From positions 1 through 64,000 of the forward strand of contig JBEKOT010000002.1 in NCBI GenBank assembly GCA_049521495.1: a DNA stretch of 64,000 bases, in the 5' to 3' direction. The first letter of the stretch is position 1. Each line of letters starts with the position of its first letter. The notes under the pieces are model-generated. The model saw only the letters and a list, made by a program, of their open reading frames with translations, ran no database searches and was not told where the DNA came from. Source of the stretch: CAWEPK01 sp049521495. GTDB taxonomy: Bacteria; Desulfobacterota; Syntrophorhabdia; Syntrophorhabdales; WCHB1-27. The position numbers were made by a program, and so were the translations under genes. Positions 9,211-18,008 of the stretch are shown here, piece after piece.

Positions 9211-9361
9211 GCCTTGTCCCTGCCCCCATGGATCGTGGATGAAGACTCAGCCGGCGCCTGAAGCCGGCTGTCCTTAGCCGGCAGGATATAAAAAAGACGG
9301 GTCTCCTGTCAAGGACGAGCCCGCGAATTAAGTGATTTTCTTGCCCGGTCGGCGCATCGGA

Positions 9362-9390
9362 TTGACAGGGAAGGCTGTCTGCACTAATTT
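9362..9390 (+). promoter_or_regulatory. promoter of the probable selenoprotein gene
   Basis: A perfect TTGACA at 9362-9367, a 17-bp spacer and TAATTT at 9385-9390. The same -35/spacer/-10 arrangement precedes the Fur-type regulator at 18575-18603. A strong GGAAAGGAGG ribosome site follows 4 nt before the ATG at 9421. Confidence 0.6.
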
Positions 9391-9420
9391 GAGAATAAGA
9401 AGAACGGAAAGGAGGTTATC

Positions 9421-9630
9421 ATGCTCAAGAATCTGCATTACGACATGGTAGAGGAGATAGCCGAGCTCTCGAAGAGCCTGGCGCATATGGATGCCTATGT
9501 CAAGGATTCCGCAAGCTGACCCGAGTGCAAACGGCTCTGGACAGAGCTGAAAAAGCGGAAGGAAGAGGAATTGCGGATGGTCTACAGCGAATTTGAAAAG
9601 CACGTTAAACAAGGCTCCGTAGCTGCGTAG
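9421..9630 (+). CDS. probable small selenoprotein (in-frame TGA = Sec33, UPEC motif)
   Basis: An ATG behind a strong AAGGAGG site opens a frame that reaches TGA at 9517-9519 after 32 codons. It then continues open for 36 more codons to a TAG at 9628. Both halves read as one protein of 69 residues: a helical MLKNLHYDMVEEIAELSKS part, then DSAS-U-PECKRLW, then a charged helix with EELRMVYSEFEKHV. Reading TGA as Sec gives U-P-E-C, the CxxC redox/metal pattern with the first Cys replaced, as in many known selenoproteins. A stem-loop right after the TGA fits a bacterial SECIS (separate entry). The family is not one I can name; similar small helical CxxC proteins occur in deltaproteobacteria by my recollection. 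The alternatives are a Cys-to-stop nonsense mutation or a real 32-residue peptide. Confidence 0.66.
9532..9549 (+). promoter_or_regulatory. SECIS-like stem-loop
   Basis: A 7-bp stem CGGCTCT/AGAGCTG (one G-U pair) encloses the tetraloop GGAC. The loop starts 20 nt after the last base of the TGA, and both of its first two bases are G. Known bacterial SECIS elements are short hairpins just behind the UGA with a small apical loop and a G among its first two positions, roughly 16-37 nt away; this one fits. It is translated as part of the ORF, as expected in bacteria. Confidence 0.6.
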
Positions 9631-9652
9631 CCCTCGGTCCTCATTGAAAGCG

Positions 9653-9699
9653 GGTCCGGCGGGGAGGCTGACGAAAGGGCGGGCCTTCCCCGCCGGACC
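9653..9699 (+). terminator. strong GC hairpin after the selenoprotein gene
   Basis: Inverted repeat GGTCCGGCGGGGAGG / CCTTCCCCGCCGGACC, about 15 bp with one bulged T and a 16-nt loop. It has no long T-run after it, so it may act as an imperfect terminator or as an mRNA 3'-end stabiliser between this gene and the glycosyltransferase. Confidence 0.5.
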
Positions 9700-9823
9700 A
9701 TACACTCTTTCCATTCTTAAGTCTTGGAAGGCTTCACGCTTTCCATGCCGTCAATTTCTTTTTTTTCAATCTGTGTTACAATAGGCGCGCCGGTCTTTAT
9801 GGCCCCAAGGGCAGGGAAAGCCG

Positions 9824-11509
9824 GTGGAGGAGTCGGTGGCATTGGAGCAAAACGGCAGAAGGAGGGCAATCTACCTGCTGGCCGTCCTCGCACTCTCCTA
9901 CCCGCTATTTTTTTACAGCCTGGGCAACTATTCGCTAAAAGAGCCGGACGAGGGCAGGTATGCCGAAATACCCAGGGAGATGGTCGAGACGGGCGACTAC
10001 CTTGTCCCTCGCCTCGATTATGTGCGCTATTTCGAGAAACCGCCGCTCCTTTACTGGGCCTGCGCCCTTTCATACAATGTTTTCGGAGTTAGCGAGTGGT
10101 CTTTCAGGTTTCCCAATGCTCTGGCAGCGCTCCTCTGCGTGCTCGCGACCTACCTGTTTGCCGCCAGGCGGTTCACTAACAGGACCGGCTTCATCTCCGC
10201 CATCATGCTCGCGACCTCTTTCGGCTTCTTCGCCATGGCGCGAATCGCAACAATCGACATGCTCCTCTCCTTTCTACTCTTCGCGGCCGTCCTCTGCTTC
10301 TACGAGTTTTACAGGGGGGAGAGACGTTTGTTCCTATACCTGTTCTCCGCCGCCCTTGCCCTCGCCTTCCTTGCCAAAGGCCCCGTGGCGATCGTCCTTC
10401 CCGTCGCGACGATTGTCCTCTTCCTTTATTTCGAGAAGAGGCTCTCTTTCATAAGAAAGCTTGTTTCGGCGAAAGCGTTTCTCCTCTTCGCGGCGATCGC
10501 GGCCCCTTGGTTCGTCCTCGTTTCTTTAAGGGAAAAGGAGTTCTTTCGATTCTTTTTCATAGATCAGAACATTCTCCGGTTCCTGACTACGAAACACAAG
10601 AGGTCCGGGCCTCCGTACTATTACTTGCCCGTCCTCTTCGGCGGCCTTTTCCCCTGGTCGATATTCATTCCCAGGGCTGCTGTCCGCTTCTGGAAAAAAA
10701 AGGAGCTCCGCCTTCTCTCCATCTGGTGCCTGGTCGTCTTCACCTTCTTCAGCGTGTCGGGCTCGAAGCTTCCCCCTTATATCCTGCCGCTCTTCCCCGC
10801 CCTCTCGATCATCCTCGGCTGCCTCTTCGAGGAGATGCGGCAACAACGCATTCACTTCCTTGTCGAGACGATTGTGTATTTGCTCTTCTTCGCCCTCCTT
10901 GCCGTCGGAGGCCTTGCAGTGGGATCGGGTCTCCTGGACCGGCATTTAGCCGGCATCGTTGATTTCCCCGACCTGTCTGCCGGCATCCATAGTCTTGCGC
11001 TCTGGATGGCGGTCGTTTCCCTGGCCGCCCTTGCCGTCTTTGCCGCCGGCAGGATGCGTTCGCCCGGCGCCCTCTTCTTTCTGCTCTCTGCCTTCTCTTT
11101 ATCGATCGCCTTGGGAATCATGGCGCACGTCCAGGTAGTCGACCGGTTCAATACCACCAAGCAACTGGCGCTCGAGGCGAGGACATTTCGGAAAGACAAC
11201 CTCTCTGTCGTGAACTACGGCTCCTTCGACGAGACCCTCCCTTTCTACCTCGGCGGGAGGACACTCCTTGTGGACTTCAAGGGAGAGCTTGAGATGGGTT
11301 CCAAGTACCCTGATTCTAAGGCCGCCTTTTTGGGTCAGGACGAGTTCGTACGCCTCTTCCGGTCGGACCGGCCCGTCCTGGTCGTCTTCAAGGCAAGACG
11401 GTCGGATGGGCTGCGAAGACTGGGCCTCGGGAAGGACGCGCCTGTGCTCTGCCGGGCCGGCAGATGTCTCATGGCCAACAGAAGCGCCATGTCCCTTCAG
11501 GGGCGGTAA
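9824..11509 (+). CDS. ArnT/PMT-like membrane glycosyltransferase (GT83-type)
   Basis: A 561-residue polytopic enzyme of the dolichyl-phosphate-mannose/ArnT superfamily. Residues 15-35 form the first membrane helix. The periplasmic loop carries EPDEGRYAEIPREM, whose acidic residues are the catalytic and metal site in ArnT, and YFEKPPLLYW follows. About ten further hydrophobic segments precede a C-terminal soluble part (about 430-560). Such enzymes transfer a sugar from undecaprenyl phosphate to lipid A or other acceptors on the outer face of the inner membrane. The GTG at 9824 is used; the GTG at 9836 sits close behind GGAGGAG. The acceptor is unknown and no arn genes are nearby. Confidence 0.82.
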   Translation: MEESVALEQNGRRRAIYLLAVLALSYPLFFYSLGNYSLKEPDEGRYAEIPREMVETGDYLVPRLDYVRYFEKPPLLYWACALSYNVFGVSEWSFRFPNALAALLCVLATYLFAARRFTNRTGFISAIMLATSFGFFAMARIATIDMLLSFLLFAAVLCFYEFYRGERRLFLYLFSAALALAFLAKGPVAIVLPVATIVLFLYFEKRLSFIRKLVSAKAFLLFAAIAAPWFVLVSLREKEFFRFFFIDQNILRFLTTKHKRSGPPYYYLPVLFGGLFPWSIFIPRAAVRFWKKKELRLLSIWCLVVFTFFSVSGSKLPPYILPLFPALSIILGCLFEEMRQQRIHFLVETIVYLLFFALLAVGGLAVGSGLLDRHLAGIVDFPDLSAGIHSLALWMAVVSLAALAVFAAGRMRSPGALFFLLSAFSLSIALGIMAHVQVVDRFNTTKQLALEARTFRKDNLSVVNYGSFDETLPFYLGGRTLLVDFKGELEMGSKYPDSKAAFLGQDEFVRLFRSDRPVLVVFKARRSDGLRRLGLGKDAPVLCRAGRCLMANRSAMSLQGR

Positions 11510-11583
11510 AGCCTTTCCCGCTTGTACTCCCAAGGCTACATTTCCGTGATATAGTATCCGGGCCAAACAAATCGGGAGGGTGC

Positions 11584-12981
11584 GTGAACAAGCAGTTCGG
11601 GAAAGACTTGACGGTGGGGAGCATTCCGAGGCATCTCCTGCTTTTCTCGGTCCCCATGCTTCTTGGAAACGTGATGCAGATCGGCCATGGCCTTGTCAAC
11701 ACGATCTGGGTCGGTCACCTGATAGGCGAGAACGCAGTCGGCGCGGTGGGCGTCAGCTTCCCCGTCATTTACTTGCTCTTCGGGTTTTCCATGGGCATGT
11801 CGCTGGCGGCCACCATACTCGTATCGCAGTTTTACGGCGCCGGAGATTACGCAATGGTGGAGAGGGCGGCCGGCAACGCCTTTTCGCTGGCCCTCATCAC
11901 GGGCGCCGTCCTGACGCTCGTCGTCGTGCCTTCGAGCGACGCCATCTTGAGGCTCATGGCAACGCCGCCCGAGAACTTCGCCATGGCTTCAAGCTACCTC
12001 AAGATCAACTGCGCCGGCATAATCCTTCTCTATGTCGGTCTCCTCACGAATTTCATACTCAGGGGAGTCGGCGACACAGTGAGGCCGCTCGTCTTCATGT
12101 CCATAGGGTTGGGGATGAACGCCGTCCTCGACCCCTTCCTGATCGGCGGATTCGGCCCTTTTCCGAGATGGGGTCTTACCGGCGCCGCTTACGCCACCGT
12201 GATTTCCCAGGCCTTATCGCTTGGCACGAGCATCTTCTATCTCAACAGGACGGGGCACGTTGCCGCCTTCAACCCGAGGAAGCTCATCCTTGACCGGCGC
12301 ATGGCAGGCCTGCTTTTCAGGATAGGCCTCCCTTCGACTGTCCAGCAGGGTCTCGTCTCCATCGGCAGCCTTTTCATCTCAACCTTCGTCAACTCCTTCG
12401 GCAGCGCTGCGACGAACGCCTTCGGCGCCGCAGGGAGAGTGGACATGGTAGTTTTCATGCCTGCCCTCTCAATGAGCATGGCAGTCTCCGCCCTTACCGG
12501 GCAGAACATCGGTGCCGGCAAGCCGGCCAGGGTGCGGGAGATCTTCAGGTGGGGCGTACTGATGACCTCGTCCATAACGCTCGTCATATCGCTCGCCGTC
12601 GTCCTCTTTTCGGGGCTCATACTCAGGATGTTCGGCCTCGGCGAAGATGTCAGGGTCATGGACATAGGGATAACTTACCTGCACGTCATGGGCTCCTGTT
12701 ACATACTCATAGCGCTTATGTTCGTATCGAACGGCGTCATAAACGGCGCCGGCCACACTATGATGACCATGGCCTTCACCCTCCTGTCTCTGTGGCTCGT
12801 GCGCGTTCCTGCCGCATGGCTGCTGTCGCGGACCGGAATGGGGATCACGGGTATATGGGCAGCCGTGGTGCTGAGCTTTGCCGTCTCCCTGGGGGCCAGT
12901 CTCACCTATTATTTTTCGGGCAGATGGAAAAAGTCGGTTGTCTCGCTCCGGACCTCTCCTGTCCTACCCTATACCGGATAG
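11584..12981 (+). CDS. MATE-family multidrug/toxin efflux transporter
   Basis: A 465-residue polytopic membrane protein with about twelve hydrophobic segments arranged as two repeats, of NorM/DinF type. It opens IPRHLLLFSVPMLLGNVMQIGHGLVNTIWVG-like, the standard MATE first helix, and has the FLRGVGDT-like sequence LRGVGDTVRP in the first half. It exchanges cations for drugs or other organic cations across the inner membrane. GTG at 11584 is chosen over upstream in-frame starts because CGGGAGGG lies just before it and the extension would run into the preceding gene. Substrate not predictable. Confidence 0.9.
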   Translation: MNKQFGKDLTVGSIPRHLLLFSVPMLLGNVMQIGHGLVNTIWVGHLIGENAVGAVGVSFPVIYLLFGFSMGMSLAATILVSQFYGAGDYAMVERAAGNAFSLALITGAVLTLVVVPSSDAILRLMATPPENFAMASSYLKINCAGIILLYVGLLTNFILRGVGDTVRPLVFMSIGLGMNAVLDPFLIGGFGPFPRWGLTGAAYATVISQALSLGTSIFYLNRTGHVAAFNPRKLILDRRMAGLLFRIGLPSTVQQGLVSIGSLFISTFVNSFGSAATNAFGAAGRVDMVVFMPALSMSMAVSALTGQNIGAGKPARVREIFRWGVLMTSSITLVISLAVVLFSGLILRMFGLGEDVRVMDIGITYLHVMGSCYILIALMFVSNGVINGAGHTMMTMAFTLLSLWLVRVPAAWLLSRTGMGITGIWAAVVLSFAVSLGASLTYYFSGRWKKSVVSLRTSPVLPYTG

Positions 12982-12987
12982 GAACCG

Positions 12988-13797
12988 TCAGAGCGCTTCG
13001 GCGTTAAACCTCGAGATGCTGCCGCTCTCCAGGTTTCGCCGATAGACCCGGACGAAGAAAAGGGACGCCATCACAAGGTAGGCTATTGAAAGCAGGGCGC
13101 CCGTAAGAAGGTCCGAGCCGAATTTGCCCGGAATGGTCCCCGTCGCGAGGATGGCGCGGCAGCTCTCGAAGACGTAGGACGGCGGGATCGCCTTTGCCGG
13201 CCCCTGCAGATAAGCGGGCAGGGTCGAGATGGGGTAATAGACGCCGGCGAAAATAGAGAGCACCATTGGAATGGGCCAGCCGAGCCATTCAGCCGACGGC
13301 CCGAGCCGGAAGATTATGGCGGAGACGAATATACCCATGGCTATACCGAAAAATAGGAGTATCAAAAGGAAAGGGAAGAGCAAGAAACCGAGCCTGAGCA
13401 CATTGTAGCCGAAGGCGGCTCCTGCGACTGCGATCATGGCGAGGAAGGCCGCGGTCCCGCTCGTGAAGCTCGTCAGGACAAGGCCTCCGAGATATTCTCT
13501 TATCTTGAGGGGTGAGGCGAAGAAATTGATGAAGTTCTGGCTCCAGATGTCCTCCAGGAAGGCCATCATTATCCCTTGTTCGATCCTGGCCATGAACTCC
13601 CAGAGGATTATGGCTCCCAGGATGACGGTGATGAAGCTGAAAGTGGCCTGACCGAGGGAGCCGAGGTACCTGCTGATGAAACCCCACTGGATGATGTCTA
13701 TAATCAGCCACAGGAAGATGCTGACCAGCCGGGTGGGGTTGCTCTTGAAAAGGAAGACCTGCCGCACGAAGATTGCCAGTGTCCTGTAAATGCTCAT
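12988..13797 (-). CDS. ABC-2 type exporter permease
   Basis: A 269-residue membrane subunit with six hydrophobic segments and the ABC-2 layout: a long amphipathic N-terminal helix, then VFESCRAILATG-type cytoplasmic turn and GVYYPISTLPAYLQGPAKAIPPSY, the conserved segment between helices 5 and 6. It lies 4 bp behind its ATPase on the same strand, forming a two-gene export system. Substrates of such pairs include drugs, polysaccharides and lipids; none can be chosen here. Confidence 0.88.
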   Translation of the reverse strand: MSIYRTLAIFVRQVFLFKSNPTRLVSIFLWLIIDIIQWGFISRYLGSLGQATFSFITVILGAIILWEFMARIEQGIMMAFLEDIWSQNFINFFASPLKIREYLGGLVLTSFTSGTAAFLAMIAVAGAAFGYNVLRLGFLLFPFLLILLFFGIAMGIFVSAIIFRLGPSAEWLGWPIPMVLSIFAGVYYPISTLPAYLQGPAKAIPPSYVFESCRAILATGTIPGKFGSDLLTGALLSIAYLVMASLFFVRVYRRNLESGSISRFNAEAL

Positions 13798-13801
13798 CCA
13801 C

Positions 13802-14569
13802 TCATCCTTTCAGGGAAACGGGCTCCCTCGCCACGGTTATAAAAAGATCCTCAAGGTCTTTTTTCCCATGGGCGCCCGGCAGCGTGTTGGGATCGCCCGT
13901 GAGAAGGATCTTTCCGTGCGACAGAAAAAGGACCCTGTCGCAGACTGCCTCGATCTCGTTCATGTTATGGGACGTCCAGAGTATGCCGGCCCCTGTTTTC
14001 GCCGCATAGTCCTTTATTTTCTCGCGCACGAGCAGCGAAATGCTCGGGTCTAGCGATGCTGTCGGCTCGTCGAGGAGCAGAAGCCGCGGCGTGTTCAGGA
14101 TGGCCTTGGCGAGATTGAGGCGGCTCAGCTCGCCCGAAGATAGAAGCCCTGACTTCGTATCTGCAAAACCTTCAAGGTCGAATTCGCGCAGCAGGGACGC
14201 TATCTTCTTTTTGATGCTCCGTACCCCGTACAGGAGGGCGAAGACGTAAAGGTTCTGCCTGACCGTGAGGTTGGCGGGCACGTGGGCATAGACGGCTGCG
14301 AAATTCACGCTCCTGCTGATCTCCGACCTGTGCCCGTCCAGGTCTTTCCCGAGTACCTCGATCGAGCCCTCCGTCGGCCTCAAGATGCCGAGGATCATGT
14401 TGATGGTCGTAGTCTTGCCGGCCCCGTTAGGGCCCAGAAGACCGACTATCTCCCCTTGTCCCACGGAAAAAGAGACACTGTCCAGAGCCCTGAAGGGGCC
14501 GTATTCTTTCGTAAGGCCCGTAATCTTCAGGATGACTTCATCCGGTGATGTCACTGCCCGGTCGGCCAT
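13802..14569 (-). CDS. ABC exporter ATPase (ABC-2 partner)
   Basis: A 255-residue ATPase: Walker A GPNGAGKTTTIN, signature LSSGELSRLNLAKAI, Walker B LLLLDEPTASLD and switch His in WTSHNMNE. The ATG at 14569 (MADRAVTSPDE) is chosen; an in-frame TTG ten codons earlier would add a non-homologous tail, but neither has a good ribosome site. It drives the permease directly downstream. DrrA/NatA-like in overall sequence. Confidence 0.9.
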   Translation of the reverse strand: MADRAVTSPDEVILKITGLTKEYGPFRALDSVSFSVGQGEIVGLLGPNGAGKTTTINMILGILRPTEGSIEVLGKDLDGHRSEISRSVNFAAVYAHVPANLTVRQNLYVFALLYGVRSIKKKIASLLREFDLEGFADTKSGLLSSGELSRLNLAKAILNTPRLLLLDEPTASLDPSISLLVREKIKDYAAKTGAGILWTSHNMNEIEAVCDRVLFLSHGKILLTGDPNTLPGAHGKKDLEDLFITVAREPVSLKG

Positions 14570-14775
14570 ATATGAGTAAGATAGAGAAGAATGGGGCAAA
14601 TTGCAAAACCATCCCTTACCTTGGTACAGCCGCGACCCGGCCCGCTTTCCATCCGGGTCCTTAAAGTTGCAGTCCCACAGCGCAGTATTCCCGAGCCCTC
14701 CTCCCTTCTCAGAATATAGGGCCTCGAGAAGGAAAGTCTATCGCGGGCGGGAGAGCGGAAAGTTTTAAGGCTGGA

Positions 14776-15213
14776 TCACTCCTTCCGGCGAGCAGCCAGC
14801 GCCTTAAGGAACCGCTCCGGTACGGGAGCGACCTTCCTCGACCGGTAGTCGAAGGTGAGTATGCCCGTTTCAGCCAGGGCAAGGACCTTCTTACCTTTCC
14901 TTACCCTCTGATATATGCTGAAGCCTTTCTGCACGAAGGCGCCGAATTGCGTGTCGACGGCGACCTCGTCGAAAAGGAAGGCCTCGGCCTTATAATTGAC
15001 CGCTATGTCGACCATAACTATCCCTACGCCGTCGCCCAGGTCCTCTTGGGCGAGCCCCATGGAGTGGAAGACATATGCCCTGGCCAAGCTCAGGAGCATA
15101 ACGATGTTATCGGCGCCCAGATGGCCGCCCGGGCTGATGTCCCTGGGCTCTACCCTTGCGGGGTAGCAGAATGTGTACCGCTCCTGCTCGACGAGCCTTA
15201 AACGCTTGGTCAT
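14776..15213 (-). CDS. hotdog-fold acyl-CoA thioesterase (4HBT type)
   Basis: A 145-residue single hotdog domain. The N-terminal YPARVEPRDISPGGHLGADN matches the acyl-CoA thioesterase entry segment, where the D/N..GH element provides the catalytic region. The middle strand is IVMVDIAVNYKAEAFLFDEV. It hydrolyses acyl-CoA thioesters; chain specificity is unknown. It is third in the minus-strand operon aldehyde oxidoreductase - ThiS/MoaD-like carrier - thioesterase, 12 bp behind the carrier gene, which hints at a role in handling the acid or acyl-CoA linked to that oxidoreductase. Confidence 0.82.
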   Translation of the reverse strand: MTKRLRLVEQERYTFCYPARVEPRDISPGGHLGADNIVMLLSLARAYVFHSMGLAQEDLGDGVGIVMVDIAVNYKAEAFLFDEVAVDTQFGAFVQKGFSIYQRVRKGKKVLALAETGILTFDYRSRKVAPVPERFLKALAARRKE

Positions 15214-15225
15214 CGATGGACGTAC

Positions 15226-15423
15226 CTAGCCGCCTGCTACGAGGGGCAGAAGACAGACTTCTACATTGTCCGGAATTTCGGCCTTGCCGAAGTCCGGGCC
15301 GGTGACGACGTGCCCCTCGATCCGCACCGCGGCATAGGGGTATGAGTCTCCCAATTCCCTGAGGAGGTCAGCCACCGTCATTCCCTCGCGCCACTCTATC
15401 TGTCTGCCGTCGACAGTGACCAT
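15226..15423 (-). CDS. ThiS/MoaD-like sulfur carrier protein
   Basis: A 65-residue beta-grasp protein ending in VAGG; the terminal Gly-Gly is the site of adenylation and thiocarboxylation in MoaD/ThiS proteins. Its ATG overlaps the last base of the aldehyde oxidoreductase stop codon (TGATG), so the two are translationally coupled. Linkage to a tungsten/molybdenum pterin enzyme favours a MoaD-like role, giving sulfur for the metal-binding dithiolene. A ThiS role remains possible. Confidence 0.85.
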   Translation of the reverse strand: MVTVDGRQIEWREGMTVADLLRELGDSYPYAAVRIEGHVVTGPDFGKAEIPDNVEVCLLPLVAGG

Positions 15424-17561
15424 CAGGCAGCCCCCTGCGCCTTCAACACCGCAAGGACCTCCGGGAAGTCGATGCCGAGCCTGCGCACGGTGGCGAGCTT
15501 GGGGATGCCGTCCTTTGTCCAGCCTCTCCTCTCGTACACCGCGTCCTTGAGCTGCTCGTATCTCTCCTCTCTGAAGCGCCTGAGAAGCTTCACCTTCTCG
15601 ACCGTAGACAGGCCCTCGATGTCCACGTCATAGAGCGTCTTCAATTGGCCGTCGTAGCGCTCTACCCTCGATTCGTACTCCTCCGCGGTCACGGGGCCCA
15701 TGGCCCTGTAAGGGATGGAGTCGTGCTCCCTGCGGCCGAAGCCCATCCTGAGGGAAAAAATCCTCTGGAAGTTGTATACCCTTTCGCTCATGGCTATCAG
15801 GTCGCCGGGCACAACCTCCCTTCCGGTGACTGCGCTGAAGTATCGTGCGTACCATTCCACATGCTGCATCACCTTTGCCGGCTCTTTTGTCTGTTTATTG
15901 TCGGCAGGCGTGACGTCGTTCCAGGGCAGCTTGCACAGCCCGCACAGGCCGAACCAGGTGCGGAAGAGGGGGAACCAATGAAGGGCCTCTGCCTTTTTCT
16001 CGAAGGTGGGGAGGAAATTGTGCACCATATCCAGAAAGATCAGCCATGCCTCGTCGTGCTGAGGCCCCTTGAGGGCCAGACCGTAGCCGCCCTGCTGCGC
16101 AAGGGACTCCTTGCTCATGTACTCTGAGAACTCTAGGCCTTTTGCCTCCATGCCTATGTCTCCCATGAGGTTCCGGTCGGCGCCGTAGCTATCAGCGAAG
16201 ATCTCCTTCATCTTCCTGATCCCTTTGCCCACCACGCATCCGAACCCCTCGCCCCTTGCCATCTGATGGACGAGCTCGAGGGCAGCCTCCTTGTTCCCGA
16301 AGGAAAGATCCATGCCGCCTGAGGCCTTTTTGTCGATGAGGCCCGACTCGAAGCAATCCATGACGAAGGCGATGCTCGTCCCCACGGATATGGAATCGAG
16401 CCCGTAAGTATCGCAGTAGAAGTTCATCTCAACCGCGAAGAGGGGATCAAAGATGCCGAGATTCGAGCCGCACCCCGCAATCGTCTCGTACTCGGGACCG
16501 TCGACTAACACCTTCTGCCCCTTGTAGGGCCCACTGACGGGCACGAAATCCTTTACGCAGTGGGCGCATGACAGGGTGCAGCCGATCCAGCAGCCGTCGT
16601 AGCCCTTGTCGAAGAGCTGCCTGAAGACATCCTCGCCCATGCGGGCCGCTTCAGCGTGTTGGCCGTACCGATAGTTGCGAACGGGCAGAAGGTCGTAATC
16701 GTTCATGATGGTAACCAGATGGGCGGTTCCGACGGAGGACATGTGGTTCTGCTTCGGGTCCTGCTCCACGATCTCCTGGGAGTGGAGCCTGGCGACAAGT
16801 TTGAGGGATGCCTCGTCCGCCGGGTCGTTCGTGGAGACCGTCACCTTGTCCCAGCGCACGACAAGGGCCTTGAGCCCCTTGTCCGCAAACACTGTGCCCA
16901 GGCCTCCGCGCCCGGCCTGTTTGAGCCTGGTCTTTCCCCGCTGCCTGTCGTACCATGAAAAGTTGAGGCACCCGATGAGCGTGTGGCAAGCGCCGGGCCC
17001 TGTGGCGACAACGGATATGTCCCTGGGCCTGCCTCGGCCGAAATGGTCCGTCAGAAGGGCTGTGATCTCGTGCGCCTCCTCCGGCAGTCCCGACACCTCC
17101 AGGATATCCACTTTCTGCTCGATGCCATCTATGAGGATGATGGTCGGGACCCCCGACTTGCCCCGGATCTCTAAAGCATCAAAGCCCGAGAACTTTAAGT
17201 AGGGGCCGAAATAGCCGCCCACGTTCGAGTCTACTACAGAGCCTGTGGTGGCGGAGATAGACGTAACTATGCTCTTTCCCGATCCGGGATATATGGGCGT
17301 TCCGCCGAGGGGGCCGGAGGCGATGCAGAGCGCGTTCTCGGGGTCGTTCCAACGGGTGCTTCCCTTGACCGCATGCCAGAGCAGCCACAAGTCGAAGCCC
17401 TTCCCTCCAACGAAAACTTCTTTCATCTCCGCAGTAACGGGCCTGACCGCAATGCTACCGTCAGAGAGGTCGACGTGCAGCGTCCGATTCGCATAACCCT
17501 TCTCGACGGCCTGCCTCTCGTAGCGGATTTCTTTCAACTTTTTCAAGGTAAACTCATCCAT
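15423..17561 (-). CDS. tungsten-type aldehyde ferredoxin oxidoreductase (AOR family)
   Basis: A 712-residue AOR-family enzyme that would oxidise aldehydes to acids, or reduce acids, with ferredoxin. The N-terminal domain carries GGKGFDLWLLW and binds one pyranopterin. The [4Fe-4S] ligands appear as CWIGCTLSCAHC (C-x2/3-C-x3-C) in the middle, and the distal Cys lies in GLCGLCKLPW. Family members such as Pyrococcus AOR have about 605 residues; this is closer to longer bacterial AOR and BamB-like subgroups. The ATG at 17561 (MDEFTLKK) is preferred over upstream in-frame starts on homology and a GAGGG site. First gene of the operon with the carrier and thioesterase. Substrate unknown. Confidence 0.88.
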   Translation of the reverse strand: MDEFTLKKLKEIRYERQAVEKGYANRTLHVDLSDGSIAVRPVTAEMKEVFVGGKGFDLWLLWHAVKGSTRWNDPENALCIASGPLGGTPIYPGSGKSIVTSISATTGSVVDSNVGGYFGPYLKFSGFDALEIRGKSGVPTIILIDGIEQKVDILEVSGLPEEAHEITALLTDHFGRGRPRDISVVATGPGACHTLIGCLNFSWYDRQRGKTRLKQAGRGGLGTVFADKGLKALVVRWDKVTVSTNDPADEASLKLVARLHSQEIVEQDPKQNHMSSVGTAHLVTIMNDYDLLPVRNYRYGQHAEAARMGEDVFRQLFDKGYDGCWIGCTLSCAHCVKDFVPVSGPYKGQKVLVDGPEYETIAGCGSNLGIFDPLFAVEMNFYCDTYGLDSISVGTSIAFVMDCFESGLIDKKASGGMDLSFGNKEAALELVHQMARGEGFGCVVGKGIRKMKEIFADSYGADRNLMGDIGMEAKGLEFSEYMSKESLAQQGGYGLALKGPQHDEAWLIFLDMVHNFLPTFEKKAEALHWFPLFRTWFGLCGLCKLPWNDVTPADNKQTKEPAKVMQHVEWYARYFSAVTGREVVPGDLIAMSERVYNFQRIFSLRMGFGRREHDSIPYRAMGPVTAEEYESRVERYDGQLKTLYDVDIEGLSTVEKVKLLRRFREERYEQLKDAVYERRGWTKDGIPKLATVRRLGIDFPEVLAVLKAQGAA

Positions 17562-17753
17562 CCCCAAAAAGCCCTCTCTTGGGCGCTTGCCCATTTTGAA
17601 AAGCGGTGCCGACAAATTATCACGAGGGTCTGCCGGTGTCAATATGAAAGGTCGGCCCGCCGGACGGTTTAATTTTGCTCCGTTCCCGTGGCTTTCCTTG
17701 ACTCGACCTTATTGAGTCATTATTCTCTTACAGAATACGAAGGGAGGACCTTG

Positions 17754-18008
17754 ATGGAAAAGGTGAGTATGTATTCTCTAAGCACCTGCCCCTGGTGCAG
17801 GAAAGCCAAGAGGTACTTCGAGGAACGGGGCATTGCGTACGAGTATACGGACTACGATCGCGCCGATGAAGAAAGGAAGCAGCGCATCTACAAAGACATG
17901 AGCGACATAGGAGCAGGCGGTTTTCCGGTAGTGAAGATCGGGACGAATGTAGTAGTCGGCTACAAGCCGGACAGGTACGAAGAGCTTCTTTACCCCAAAA
18001 GAATCTGA
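17754..18008 (+). CDS. glutaredoxin-like thioredoxin-fold protein
   Basis: An 84-residue glutaredoxin with active-site CPWC at residues 12-15 (SMYSLSTCPWCRKAKRYF), cis-Pro segment GGFPVVKIG and the C-terminal VGYKPDRYEELL. It reduces disulfides or mixed disulfides in the cytosol. ATG at 17754 is chosen because GGGAGG lies 6 nt upstream; the longer frame to 17688 has no homology. Divergent from the aldehyde oxidoreductase and first gene of a redox and oxidative-stress block. Confidence 0.9.
   Translation: MEKVSMYSLSTCPWCRKAKRYFEERGIAYEYTDYDRADEERKQRIYKDMSDIGAGGFPVVKIGTNVVVGYKPDRYEELLYPKRI

Noticed and set aside
9249..9284. Three AGCCGGC/GCCGGCT copies as a terminator or operator array
   Set aside because: One pair forms a 7-bp hairpin but there is no T-run and the copies are irregular; too weak to annotate.
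9328..9714. 128-codon open frame on the minus strand across the selenoprotein locus
   Set aside because: No ribosome site or recognisable motifs, and it is antisense to a gene with promoter, Shine-Dalgarno and protein-like sequence; treated as a shadow.
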